Source of the DNA: JBGSKY01 sp041740995
GTDB lineage: Bacteria > Planctomycetota > Planctomycetia > Pirellulales > Pirellulaceae
Direction: 5' to 3'
DNA length: 64,000 nucleotides
Assembly (NCBI GenBank): GCA_041740995.1
Contig: JBGSKY010000287.1
Coordinates: forward strand, 1-64,000
Shown: piece after piece, positions 51,884 to 59,373 of the stretch
How the letters are laid out: the number at the start of each line of letters is the position of its first letter
Numbering within the stretch: the first letter of the stretch is position 1
Notes under the pieces: model-generated
What the model was told of the DNA's origin: nothing
Database searches by the model: none
What the model saw: the letters and a program-made list of their open reading frames with translations, nothing else
Made by a program: the position numbers and the translations under genes

Positions 51884-51985
51884 GTAGGATAAGCTTCCAG
51901 CCTGTTATTCGCTCAGCATATCATTCGCAGTTTTGCTAGCTGCAGTTTTGCTATTAGGCCTGAGAGACAGTCAGGAAGCCTATCC
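51884..51985. repeat. Intergenic imperfect inverted repeat (about 100 bp)
   Basis: GTAGGATAAGCTTCCAGCCT at 51884-51903 is nearly complementary to GACAGTCAGGAAGCCTATCC at 51966-51985, leaving a ~60-bp loop that contains the direct repeat GCAGTTTTGCTA. It sits between nth and the C25 peptidase gene and is of the type of bacterial repetitive extragenic palindromes. A related half-arm may be at 8624-8645. Confidence 0.6.
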
Positions 51986-52038
51986 AATATTTTAGAAGCC
52001 TACTTTAAGCGGGTTTCCTTACTCAAGCGATCTGGCAC

Positions 52039-53739
52039 ATGCTAACACGAGCCGCAGTTTTTGTCTTAACGCTGATCGCATCAATCGCTATCGCGGAACT
52101 TGGTTTCGCCGCTGACGAATTGAGCCAATCGCTGAGCGTAGATAAGCTTGTTGTCGTCGTCGTTCCGCCCGCTTGGCAAGACGCCTGCGTCAATTGGAGC
52201 GAACATCGAAATTCGCAAGGCTACGCTGTCAGGCTGGTCTCGCCGGCAGCCACGGCGGTTGCAACACGTCAACGGATCGCTGACATTGCGGCTCGCGCTG
52301 GCGCGGCTCGGACTTGGATTATGCTGGCTGGCGATATGCCGCCGATCGACGTGCCAAGCGATTCGATCAGCAATGACGTTTATGTTCCAACCTTTTATGA
52401 ACCTTCGCGAGTCGTGATCAATTTCGGTGGCGACGAATACATTGCGACAGATTACTTTTACGGCGACTTGAATAACGATTCGATCTCGGAATGCCCTGTC
52501 GGCCGTGTTCCCGCCAATAGCTCGCAACAATTGCAAGCGATGCTCGATCGCAGTATCGCATACGAAACCAAATCGATCCCTGCCGACTGGACGCACCAGA
52601 TGGATTTGACCGCTGGGATCGGCGGATTTTCGATGCTTGCCGACATGGCGATCGCTGGGTTTACGCGCGCTTTGCTGACCGAAGCCTTGCCGCCACAATT
52701 TCATTTACAGATGACACACGCCAGTCAAACGAGTCCCTACTTTCCGCCGCCAGCCGCCTTTCGTCAAACGGTCATCGATCGCATAAATCGCGGCAGCTTG
52801 CTTTGGGTTTACGTTGGACACGGTCATATCCAGCAGCTCGATACGATTCTTACTGCCGATGGCAACTATCCAATATTGACCAACCAGGATGTCACGGCAT
52901 TGCAGACCAGTCAGCCGGGCAGCATCGCGGTGATGCTTTCATGTTACGCCGGCGCCGCGGATGTGTCGCGAGATTGTTTAGCCGAACAGATGATTCGCCA
53001 GCCCAAGGGACCAATCGCCGCCATCGCTGCCTCGCGTGTTTCGATGCCTTATGGAATGAGCGTGCTGGCCCAGCAAATGATGCACGAAACCTTTACACTG
53101 CATACCGCGACGCTCGGTGAGATACTTTGCAATGCAAAATCGACAATCGAACATCCAGACTTGATCAACGCATCCGAAACGGACGCGATGAAGGCGCCGG
53201 GCAGTTCGCTGAGCGGTTTGATCGACACGTTGGCGACGGTGCTCAGCCCTGCCGGTCACGATCTGCTGCAAGAAAGACGCGAGCATCTTTGGCTGCTCAA
53301 TCTGCTCGGTGACCCCACCTTGCGAATGCCGCAAAGCGAGTCGGTCGAGTTGCAATGCACAACATCGCGCGACGAAGAAGGGCAGCAAGTAATCGTCCAC
53401 GGCCAGTTACCAATCGCTGGCGAATTGGTGGTTCGATGTGAATATAAACGAGGTCGCTTGCCAAATGTTGCCAGTGAGCTGATTAAGGCGTCAGCCAAAC
53501 GCAAACGTGATGAAAAAGAACTTTCAACATCATTGAGCCAAGACGAGGCGATGCACATCTACCACGCAGCGAATGACACGTTGGTAAGCGAAGTCGTTAA
53601 AGCAACTTCGGCGGGCGATTTTCAAGTCCGACTGACGTTGCCCGAAAACGCGATCGGCAGCTTCGAAGTTCGAGCGTTTGTTTACAATCGCAATCAATCG
53701 GCAGTCGGTGTGCAAACGATTGCTGTCGCGAAGCGGTAA
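52039..53739 (+). CDS. Secreted gingipain-like (C25) cysteine peptidase
   Basis: A 566-aa exported protein with a signal peptide at 1-25 (AVFVLTLIASIAIAELGFAA). The peptidase C25 region (~35-460) shows the catalytic His in LLWVYVGHGHIQQLD (His261) and the catalytic Cys in AVMLSCYAGAADVSRD (Cys302), spaced as in gingipains; YIATDYFYGDLNNDSISECP before them is also a family signature. NLLGDPTLRMP closes the domain. The C-terminal ~110 residues are beta-rich (IVHGQLPIAGELVVRCEYKR) and may be an immunoglobulin-like domain. No cell-surface sorting tag was seen. It is transcribed alone. Confidence 0.88.
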   Translation: MLTRAAVFVLTLIASIAIAELGFAADELSQSLSVDKLVVVVVPPAWQDACVNWSEHRNSQGYAVRLVSPAATAVATRQRIADIAARAGAARTWIMLAGDMPPIDVPSDSISNDVYVPTFYEPSRVVINFGGDEYIATDYFYGDLNNDSISECPVGRVPANSSQQLQAMLDRSIAYETKSIPADWTHQMDLTAGIGGFSMLADMAIAGFTRALLTEALPPQFHLQMTHASQTSPYFPPPAAFRQTVIDRINRGSLLWVYVGHGHIQQLDTILTADGNYPILTNQDVTALQTSQPGSIAVMLSCYAGAADVSRDCLAEQMIRQPKGPIAAIAASRVSMPYGMSVLAQQMMHETFTLHTATLGEILCNAKSTIEHPDLINASETDAMKAPGSSLSGLIDTLATVLSPAGHDLLQERREHLWLLNLLGDPTLRMPQSESVELQCTTSRDEEGQQVIVHGQLPIAGELVVRCEYKRGRLPNVASELIKASAKRKRDEKELSTSLSQDEAMHIYHAANDTLVSEVVKATSAGDFQVRLTLPENAIGSFEVRAFVYNRNQSAVGVQTIAVAKR

Positions 53740-53805
53740 TCGGCGAAGCGTTTGAAAAGTGCTTGAGCAAACTCATGCACATCGCCAACGCTAAATCGAC
53801 CGCGA

Positions 53806-54576
53806 TTACTCAGCGACTGGTTCGACCGGGTTGATTGGTGCGACCGGTTCACTTGGTCGCAATTGCAAGATCACACTGCTCGAATCACGGTCGGGCATCG
53901 AATATTCGACTAACTTGCGAAGCTCGAAGTTTTTCAAATGGCCCAAATGCCTCGCTTCGCCGCGCTCTTCAACCCAGCTTGGACCTTTGATCGTTAGCAA
54001 CCGACCGACGTGCGGCCAATGCGGCTGAAGCCAAGTACACATTTTCGAAAGCGAGCCGACAGCGCGCGAGGTTAAGCTTGTGAACTGCCGGTCGATCAAA
54101 ACTTGTTTGACGTTCACCCCCAAAACTTCAACCGGCAATTTCAGTTTGTCGACAATCGCTTGCAGTACGCGAGCTTTTTTCTGTACCGAATCGCACAACG
54201 TCAGCTTTAAATCCGGTCGCAAAATCGCCGCTGTCAGCCCAGGTACGCCCGAACCGCTGCCAAAATCGAGAACTTGTTCGCCCGCCGCGAGATGTTTCAC
54301 CAGATGCCAGGTATCGAGCAAATCACGTTTGACGAACGTTTCCGCGTCGGTGTGTCGGGTCAAATTGATCTGCGTATTCCACTGCCAAACCAGCTCACAA
54401 TACCGCCGCAACAACTCAAATTGCGAAGGTTCGATATCGTCAAGCTGGAGTGCTGCCGCGTACGCTCGCAGGCCTTCGCCCAGCGATTGAGTCGGAGGCA
54501 CAATCGTCAACTCGTTCGCAACGTCGGTTTCAGGGCTAGCCGTTTTCGCCGCGAACTTCTTTACCACTTCGTCCAA
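53806..54576 (-). CDS. rsmG: 16S rRNA m7G527 methyltransferase
   Basis: A 256-aa RsmG (GidB) enzyme methylating G527 of 16S rRNA. The SAM-binding block QVLDFGSGSGVPGLTAAILR lies near 101-120, followed by LTLCDSVQKKARVLQAIVDK and the family block FTSLTSRAVGSLSKMCTWLQ. About 35 residues before the fold are unlike the family, and a Pro/Glu/Val tail follows it (EPVAPINPVEPVAE). The start codon is TTG, directly after the upstream TAA with no gap, so translation is likely coupled to the secreted methyltransferase gene. Confidence 0.94.
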   Translation of the reverse strand: MDEVVKKFAAKTASPETDVANELTIVPPTQSLGEGLRAYAAALQLDDIEPSQFELLRRYCELVWQWNTQINLTRHTDAETFVKRDLLDTWHLVKHLAAGEQVLDFGSGSGVPGLTAAILRPDLKLTLCDSVQKKARVLQAIVDKLKLPVEVLGVNVKQVLIDRQFTSLTSRAVGSLSKMCTWLQPHWPHVGRLLTIKGPSWVEERGEARHLGHLKNFELRKLVEYSMPDRDSSSVILQLRPSEPVAPINPVEPVAE

Positions 54577-55350
54577 TTAATTTTCCTTCACACCAAAGAA
54601 CATCAAATGTTGCCATGGTAAGCCATCATACTCAGAACGCAATTCAAAACCGTTGGCTTGGTACTCTTTCAAAATTTGTTGCTTAGTCATCTTATGTTCA
54701 GGCAAAATAGGCACGTCTGGATCTTCGCCGCGGTACTCCACCAATGCGATTCGACCGCCCGGTCGCAGAGATTTCCGGATTTGCTGGAGCGTTTCTGCCG
54801 GCCGATTCAACTCGTGGTAGACATCGACCATCAGCACCATATCAAACAATTCAGTCGGCAATTGCGGCACATTAGCCCGGCTGAGCACGGGGACGATGTT
54901 CAGCGTTTGGGCCTCCAAGGCGCGGGCAACTAAAGAACGCAACATTGGCGCTTGAATATCGATTGCATAAACCTTGCCGTCTGGGGCAACTTGCTGTGCC
55001 AACGGCAAGCTGTGGAAGCCGACACCGCAACCGAAGTCGGCGACAATCATGCCGCTTTTGACCTGAAGATTGTCCAGCATTTCAGCGACGCTTTCCTCCG
55101 ATTCGCGTTCGGATCGGACCAGCCAACTTGCACCGCCGAAACCCATTGTCGGTGCAATTCGACGCTCTAAATAATACGTCCGCTGCATACTCGCCGGCTC
55201 ATTGTCAACCGGCTCGCCCCAAACAATCATCTGTAAGGGCTGAGTCGAATTGTTGCCAGCTTCCCGCTCCTGTGCATCGGCTGGTTCTTGAACAGCCCCG
55301 CACGCGACGAGCCAAGCGATCATCAGAATTATATGCCGATTTATCATCAC
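54577..55350 (-). CDS. Class I SAM methyltransferase with N-terminal signal peptide
   Basis: A 257-aa protein with a hydrophobic signal-like N-terminus (~6-27, ILMIAWLVACGAVQEPADA) followed by a Rossmann methyltransferase of the UbiE/Methyltransf_11 kind. Motif I is MIVADFGCGVGFHSLPLAQQ (~99-118), motif II is KVYAIDIQAPMLRSLVARAL, and DMVLMVDVYHELNRPAETLQ is the post-motif. Secretion of a SAM enzyme is odd because SAM is cytosolic; similar signal-bearing methyltransferases are common in planctomycetes, but their acceptors are unknown. It lies 4 bp after rlmN and directly before rsmG. Confidence 0.85.
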   Translation of the reverse strand: MMINRHIILMIAWLVACGAVQEPADAQEREAGNNSTQPLQMIVWGEPVDNEPASMQRTYYLERRIAPTMGFGGASWLVRSERESEESVAEMLDNLQVKSGMIVADFGCGVGFHSLPLAQQVAPDGKVYAIDIQAPMLRSLVARALEAQTLNIVPVLSRANVPQLPTELFDMVLMVDVYHELNRPAETLQQIRKSLRPGGRIALVEYRGEDPDVPILPEHKMTKQQILKEYQANGFELRSEYDGLPWQHLMFFGVKEN

Positions 55351-55354
55351 AAAT

Positions 55355-56425
55355 TCAAGTTGGGATTTGCAACGTGACCAAGTTCTCAGGCTTGCGCCGC
55401 AATTGTCCGCACGCCGCTTGGATAGCGTCCCCCTTTTTCTGGCGGAACATCACATTAATGCCGCCATCAAGCAAGATCTCACGAAATCGGTGGATCGTCT
55501 TGGCTGCTGGAGTCTGATACGGGAGTCCGGGGACTGGGTTATACGGTATGACGTTCAGCATTGCGACTTTGCCTCGCAGTAAGCGAACCAATTCGTCAGC
55601 GCACTCTTCGGAGTCATTCATTCCACCGAGCAAGACATATTCGAAGGTGAGCCGACGACGGGTGCTTTCAAAGTAACGTTCAGCCGAAGCTAGAATCGCG
55701 TCGATGCCCGTCCGAAGATTGACCGGCACGATTTTCGAACGCAGCTCGTCGTTGGGCGCATGCAGGCTGACAGCTAATTGGAACGGCGAGTTCTCATCGG
55801 CCAGTCGATCGATGGCTCGCGGAATGCCAACGGTGCTGATCGTGATCCGTCGTGGGCTGATACCAAAGCCGATCTTACTGTCCTTGGCAATATTTAATGC
55901 TGGCAGGACGCGATCGAGATTGGCCAGCGGCTCGCCCATCCCCATCATGACGATGTGACTAATTCGCTCATCTGGATGAAGCAGGTTTTGCAGCCGAACA
56001 ATTTGCTCGACAATTTCGCCAGTCGTAAGATTTCGTTCGACGCCATCAAGTCCGCTAGCGCAAAAGACGCAACCCATTGCGCAGCCGACTTGTGAGCTGA
56101 TACAGATCGATCGCCGCTCACCATCGCGCAACATCACACACTCAATTCGATTCCCGTCCGCCAATTCGATCAGCAGTTTTTCGGTCCCATCGTCGGCGGT
56201 TTGTTTGGTTGCGATGGTCGATCTGAAGATTTGAAAGTGCTCTGCTAGCAGCGTACGCAAAGCTTTCGGCAAATCAGTCATCGCATCGAAGTCTGCAGCG
56301 CGGCGTTGTAGTACACCGGCTAGAATCTGCTGGGCTCGATAGCTTGGCTGACCATGCTCGGACAACCAGGCCTTGAGCCCGTCGAGCGTAAAGTTGAGCA
56401 GATGCAGCGGCTGCGTTTCGGACAT
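55355..56425 (-). CDS. rlmN: 23S rRNA (A2503-C2)/tRNA (A37-C2) methyltransferase
   Basis: A 356-aa radical-SAM enzyme that methylates C2 of A2503 in 23S rRNA. The [4Fe-4S] motif CAMGCVFC provides Cys115, Cys119 and Cys122. Other family blocks are SSQVGCAMGCVFCASGLDGV, ISHIVMMGMGEPLANLDRVL, RITISTVGIPRAIDRLADEN, AMLNVIPYNPVPGLPYQTPA, and the second catalytic Cys in GDAIQAACGQLRRK near 341. It heads a three-gene run with the secreted methyltransferase and rsmG on the minus strand. Confidence 0.97.
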   Translation of the reverse strand: MSETQPLHLLNFTLDGLKAWLSEHGQPSYRAQQILAGVLQRRAADFDAMTDLPKALRTLLAEHFQIFRSTIATKQTADDGTEKLLIELADGNRIECVMLRDGERRSICISSQVGCAMGCVFCASGLDGVERNLTTGEIVEQIVRLQNLLHPDERISHIVMMGMGEPLANLDRVLPALNIAKDSKIGFGISPRRITISTVGIPRAIDRLADENSPFQLAVSLHAPNDELRSKIVPVNLRTGIDAILASAERYFESTRRRLTFEYVLLGGMNDSEECADELVRLLRGKVAMLNVIPYNPVPGLPYQTPAAKTIHRFREILLDGGINVMFRQKKGDAIQAACGQLRRKPENLVTLQIPT

Positions 56426-56520
56426 ATCGTGCAGTGGTGAGTTTTGAGCGGTTCGGGTTGTGGTCTCGAACCCATTAGCCTAAATCAAAGTCGCGGCTAC
56501 GGATAGAGTCAGCAACAGTT

Positions 56521-56626
56521 TTAGCGGAATGGCGCGAGCAATAGCGGAACGGCGCGAGCCGTCCGGTTCTTCGGCACGTAAACTCGCCAGTCGTAAAAGA
56601 ACCGGAGGGCTTGCGCCCTACCGCTA
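56521..56626. repeat. Family A structured repeat, one full copy plus a partial copy
   Basis: A full copy (56542-56626) begins TAGCGGAACGGCGCGAGCCG and ends AACCGGAGGGCTTGCGCCCT then ACCGCTA. The outer ends TAGCGG/CCGCTA pair, CCGGTTCTT pairs with AAGAACCGG-type sequence, and ACGGC-GCGA-GCCGT and GGGC-TTGC-GCCC form side hairpins. A partial copy (TTAGCGGAATGGCGCGAGCA) lies directly in front at 56521-56540. It is between rlmN and an SDR gene on the same strand. Confidence 0.9.
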
Positions 56627-56661
56627 GGAATCAATTCGGCAAATCTATTACGTGACGTTCA

Positions 56662-57453
56662 CTAACGCGCAGTCCAACCGCCGTCGACCGTCAGTAGGCT
56701 ACCGGTCGTATAGCTGCTAGCGCGGCTGCTCAGGTAAATCGCGGCGCCTTGGATTTCTTCCAATTGCCCCCAACGATCCAGCGCGACTGCGCCGAGAATA
56801 AATCGGTTTGCTTCTTCGGTTCCTACGATACTGCGATTGATCTCAGTCAAAAATGGGCCCGGGCAAATTGCATTGCAAGTGATGCCATGCGAAGCGACTT
56901 CCAACGCCAAGGCGCGAGTCATCTGGACCACTGCCCCTTTGCTGGACGCGTAAGCTGTTCGGTTGGCTAAACCAACTGTGCCAAGCGTGCTGGCCATGTT
57001 GACGATCCGGCCGTAACGAGCTCGTTTCATACTTGGTAAAACCGCTCGACAGGCGTTCCATGTACCCGAAACGTTGGTCCGCATGACTTGCTCAAAATCA
57101 TCTGGAGCCATCATGTCGATGGAGCCACGGATGTTAATTCCGGCGCTGTTGATTAAGATACTGATCTTGCCCCACCGCTCAATCGCAGCAGCGGCCACCG
57201 CTTGCATGGCGTTCAGACTGACAACATCGCCTTCGACTGCGATCGCATCAACACCAAATTTTTTGATCAGCTCCTCAGCCCGCAACTGTGCGATTTCGAT
57301 ATCGCGACCGACCAGCAAAATATTCGCACCCGCCGAGGCCAAACCAGCCGCCATCGCTAGTCCCAAACCTTTGCCGCCGCCAGTTACAATAGCGACTTGA
57401 GAGTCCATTCGGAATTGTGAAATTCCCGGCAAGTCAACTGTCGCTTCTTCCAT
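56662..57453 (-). CDS. SDR family oxidoreductase
   Basis: A 263-aa classical short-chain dehydrogenase of the FabG/gluconate 5-dehydrogenase kind. The cofactor loop AIVTGGGKGLGLAMAAGLAS is near 18-37, NSAGINIRG follows the fourth strand, the catalytic Ser lies in IVNMASTLG and the catalytic motif is TAYASSKGAVVQMTRALALE with Tyr and Lys in place. ICPGPFLTEINRSI and TGSLLTVDGGWTA end the fold. The substrate cannot be told from sequence. It is divergent from the sulfatase gene, 73 bp between starts. Confidence 0.93.
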   Translation of the reverse strand: MEEATVDLPGISQFRMDSQVAIVTGGGKGLGLAMAAGLASAGANILLVGRDIEIAQLRAEELIKKFGVDAIAVEGDVVSLNAMQAVAAAAIERWGKISILINSAGINIRGSIDMMAPDDFEQVMRTNVSGTWNACRAVLPSMKRARYGRIVNMASTLGTVGLANRTAYASSKGAVVQMTRALALEVASHGITCNAICPGPFLTEINRSIVGTEEANRFILGAVALDRWGQLEEIQGAAIYLSSRASSYTTGSLLTVDGGWTAR

Positions 57454-57526
57454 TTTTTATTCCTTACAAAACTTCATTAAGGCAACCAAACTTTTTTGCC
57501 GATCCTCGAACGCGAAAAATCATAGC

Positions 57527-59074
57527 ATGTCACTTAAACCGCTTAAGCTTCAATCGTATTTCATCGCACGGTTGATTTGTTGTCTGACCATTTTTTGTTT
57601 GTCAGGGCGTCTGCAAGCCGCTGAACGCAACATAATCTTTATCATCGCCGACGACGAGGGCCCAACGTTGGGGTGCTATGGTGATAAGTCTGCGCGGACG
57701 CCAGCCATCGATGCGCTGGCTGCTGATGGAGTCATCTTTCAAAACGCTTATGCCACAACGGCTTCTTGCAGCGCTAGTCGCTCGGTCATTTTATCGGGGC
57801 TGCATAATCACAAAAACGGGCAATTCGGTCACGCGCACGACTTCCACAAGTTTGCTTCGTTTGACGACGTTGCCAGCCTTGCCTTACCCCGCGTCCTTGC
57901 CAATGAAGGTTATCGAACGGCGCAGGTCGGCAAGTACCATGTCGCTCCCGAGGAAGTCTATCACTTCGAAAGCTATCTGCCGGGCAGCTCTCGAAACGCG
58001 GTGCAGATGGCCGAAAACTGTCAAGATTTTATCACTCGTGTTGACGACCGACCATTTTTCTTATACTTCGCCACCGATGATCCACATCGCAGCAACACTG
58101 TAGACAAGAATTCGAAGCTGAAGCTTCCTCCCAACATGTTCGGCAATCTTCAAGACCAGAAGATGCACCCAAGCGTGAATGAGGAATTCTTTTCGCCGGA
58201 TGAAGTTGAAGTGCCTTACTTTTTGACCGACGACGCAGAGACACGAGAAGAGCTGGCGCAGTACTACCAGTCGTGTGCTCGAATCGACCAAGGCGTCGCA
58301 AAACTGGTTCAAATGCTCAAGGACCACGATCTCTACGACAAGACGCTGATTGTCTTTACGTCCGACCATGGCATGGCCTTTCCAGGTGCCAAAACAACGG
58401 CCTACGAAGCTGGCTTGCGCGTCCCGTTTGTCGTCCGCGATCCTTACATCGCCGAACGCGGTGTAAAGTCAAAAGCGTTGATCAGTCATATCGACATCAC
58501 GCCGACGTTACTCGATTTCGCTGGTGGACTCGATCGGCAAACCAATGCGCCCAAGAAATGGGTTGCGACGAAACATCCTGCTGAAGTCTCCGAGGCGCAG
58601 CCCAAGGACAATCATAAAGGACCGTTTAAATTCGATCGCTATCATGGCAAGTCCTGGCTACACGTGCTGGCCAAACCGAGCGAACGGCATTGGGACACGA
58701 TTTTCGCTTCGCATACGTTTCATGAAATTCAGATGTACTATCCAATGCGAGTCATTCGCGACGACGAATTCAAGCTGATTTGGAACATCGCAAGCCCGCT
58801 GCCGTTTCCGTTCGCCTCGGATCTTTGGATCGCTTCAAGCTGGCAAGCGCAATTTCAAAAGGGCCCGGATGCGTTGTACGGTCAGAAGACGGTTGAACAG
58901 TACATTCATCGTCCCGCTTTCGAGCTGTTTGATATTCGCAGCGATCCCCATGAAACAAAGAACTTGGCAAGCGACCCTGCGTTTGCAGAAATATTGAAAC
59001 GCTATCAAGACAAATTGCGTCAATTCCAGATTGAGATGGAAGACCCATGGGTTTCGAAGTGGGACTACGAATGA
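57527..59074 (+). CDS. Secreted sulfatase (FGE-type)
   Basis: A 515-aa exported sulfatase with signal peptide (~10-31, cleavage near LQA|AE). The formylglycine motif is CSASR at 81-85 within YATTASCSASRSVILSGLHN (Cys-type, CxAxR), and the metal-binding Asp pair is in IIFIIADDEGPTLGCYGD. Further family blocks are QVGKYHV, FTSDHGMAFPGAKTTAYEAG with the DH metal ligands, and VPFVVRDPY. Planctomycetes are rich in such enzymes for sulfated algal polysaccharides. The polysaccharide and linkage attacked are unknown. No FGE gene lies nearby. Confidence 0.95.
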   Translation: MSLKPLKLQSYFIARLICCLTIFCLSGRLQAAERNIIFIIADDEGPTLGCYGDKSARTPAIDALAADGVIFQNAYATTASCSASRSVILSGLHNHKNGQFGHAHDFHKFASFDDVASLALPRVLANEGYRTAQVGKYHVAPEEVYHFESYLPGSSRNAVQMAENCQDFITRVDDRPFFLYFATDDPHRSNTVDKNSKLKLPPNMFGNLQDQKMHPSVNEEFFSPDEVEVPYFLTDDAETREELAQYYQSCARIDQGVAKLVQMLKDHDLYDKTLIVFTSDHGMAFPGAKTTAYEAGLRVPFVVRDPYIAERGVKSKALISHIDITPTLLDFAGGLDRQTNAPKKWVATKHPAEVSEAQPKDNHKGPFKFDRYHGKSWLHVLAKPSERHWDTIFASHTFHEIQMYYPMRVIRDDEFKLIWNIASPLPFPFASDLWIASSWQAQFQKGPDALYGQKTVEQYIHRPAFELFDIRSDPHETKNLASDPAFAEILKRYQDKLRQFQIEMEDPWVSKWDYE

Positions 59075-59086
59075 TTTTTGCTCGTC

Positions 59087-59343
59087 ACCGGAGGTCTTGC
59101 GCCCAACCGCTACTGTTGGGCATTGGCGAAGCAGCGTAACCAATAGCGGAACGGCGCGAGCCGTCCGGTTCTTCGGCAGGTAATCTTGCCAGTCGTAAAA
59201 GAACCGGAGGGCTTGCGCCCAACCGCTACTGTTGGACATTGGCGAAGCAGCGTAACCATAGCGGAACGGCGCAAGCCGTCCGGTTCTTCGGCAGGTAATC
59301 TTGCCAGTCGTAAAAGAACCGGAGGGCTTGCGCCCAACCGCTA
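59087..59343. repeat. Family A structured repeat, two tandem copies plus a leading half copy
   Basis: Full copies lie at 59144-59228 and 59259-59343 (115-bp period), each running from TAGCGGAACGGCGC to TTGCGCCCAACCGCTA. A half copy (ACCGGAGGTCTTGCGCCCAA then CCGCTA) is at 59087-59112. The spacer TGTTGGACATTGGCGAAGCA plus GCGTAACC is also repeated. The first-arm loop changes from GCGA to GCAA between copies while its ACGGC/GCCGT stem is kept. It fills the gap between the convergent sulfatase and recQ genes. Confidence 0.92.
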
Positions 59344-59373
59344 TAAATTAATTCGGCGAAAGTCCTAGCAACT

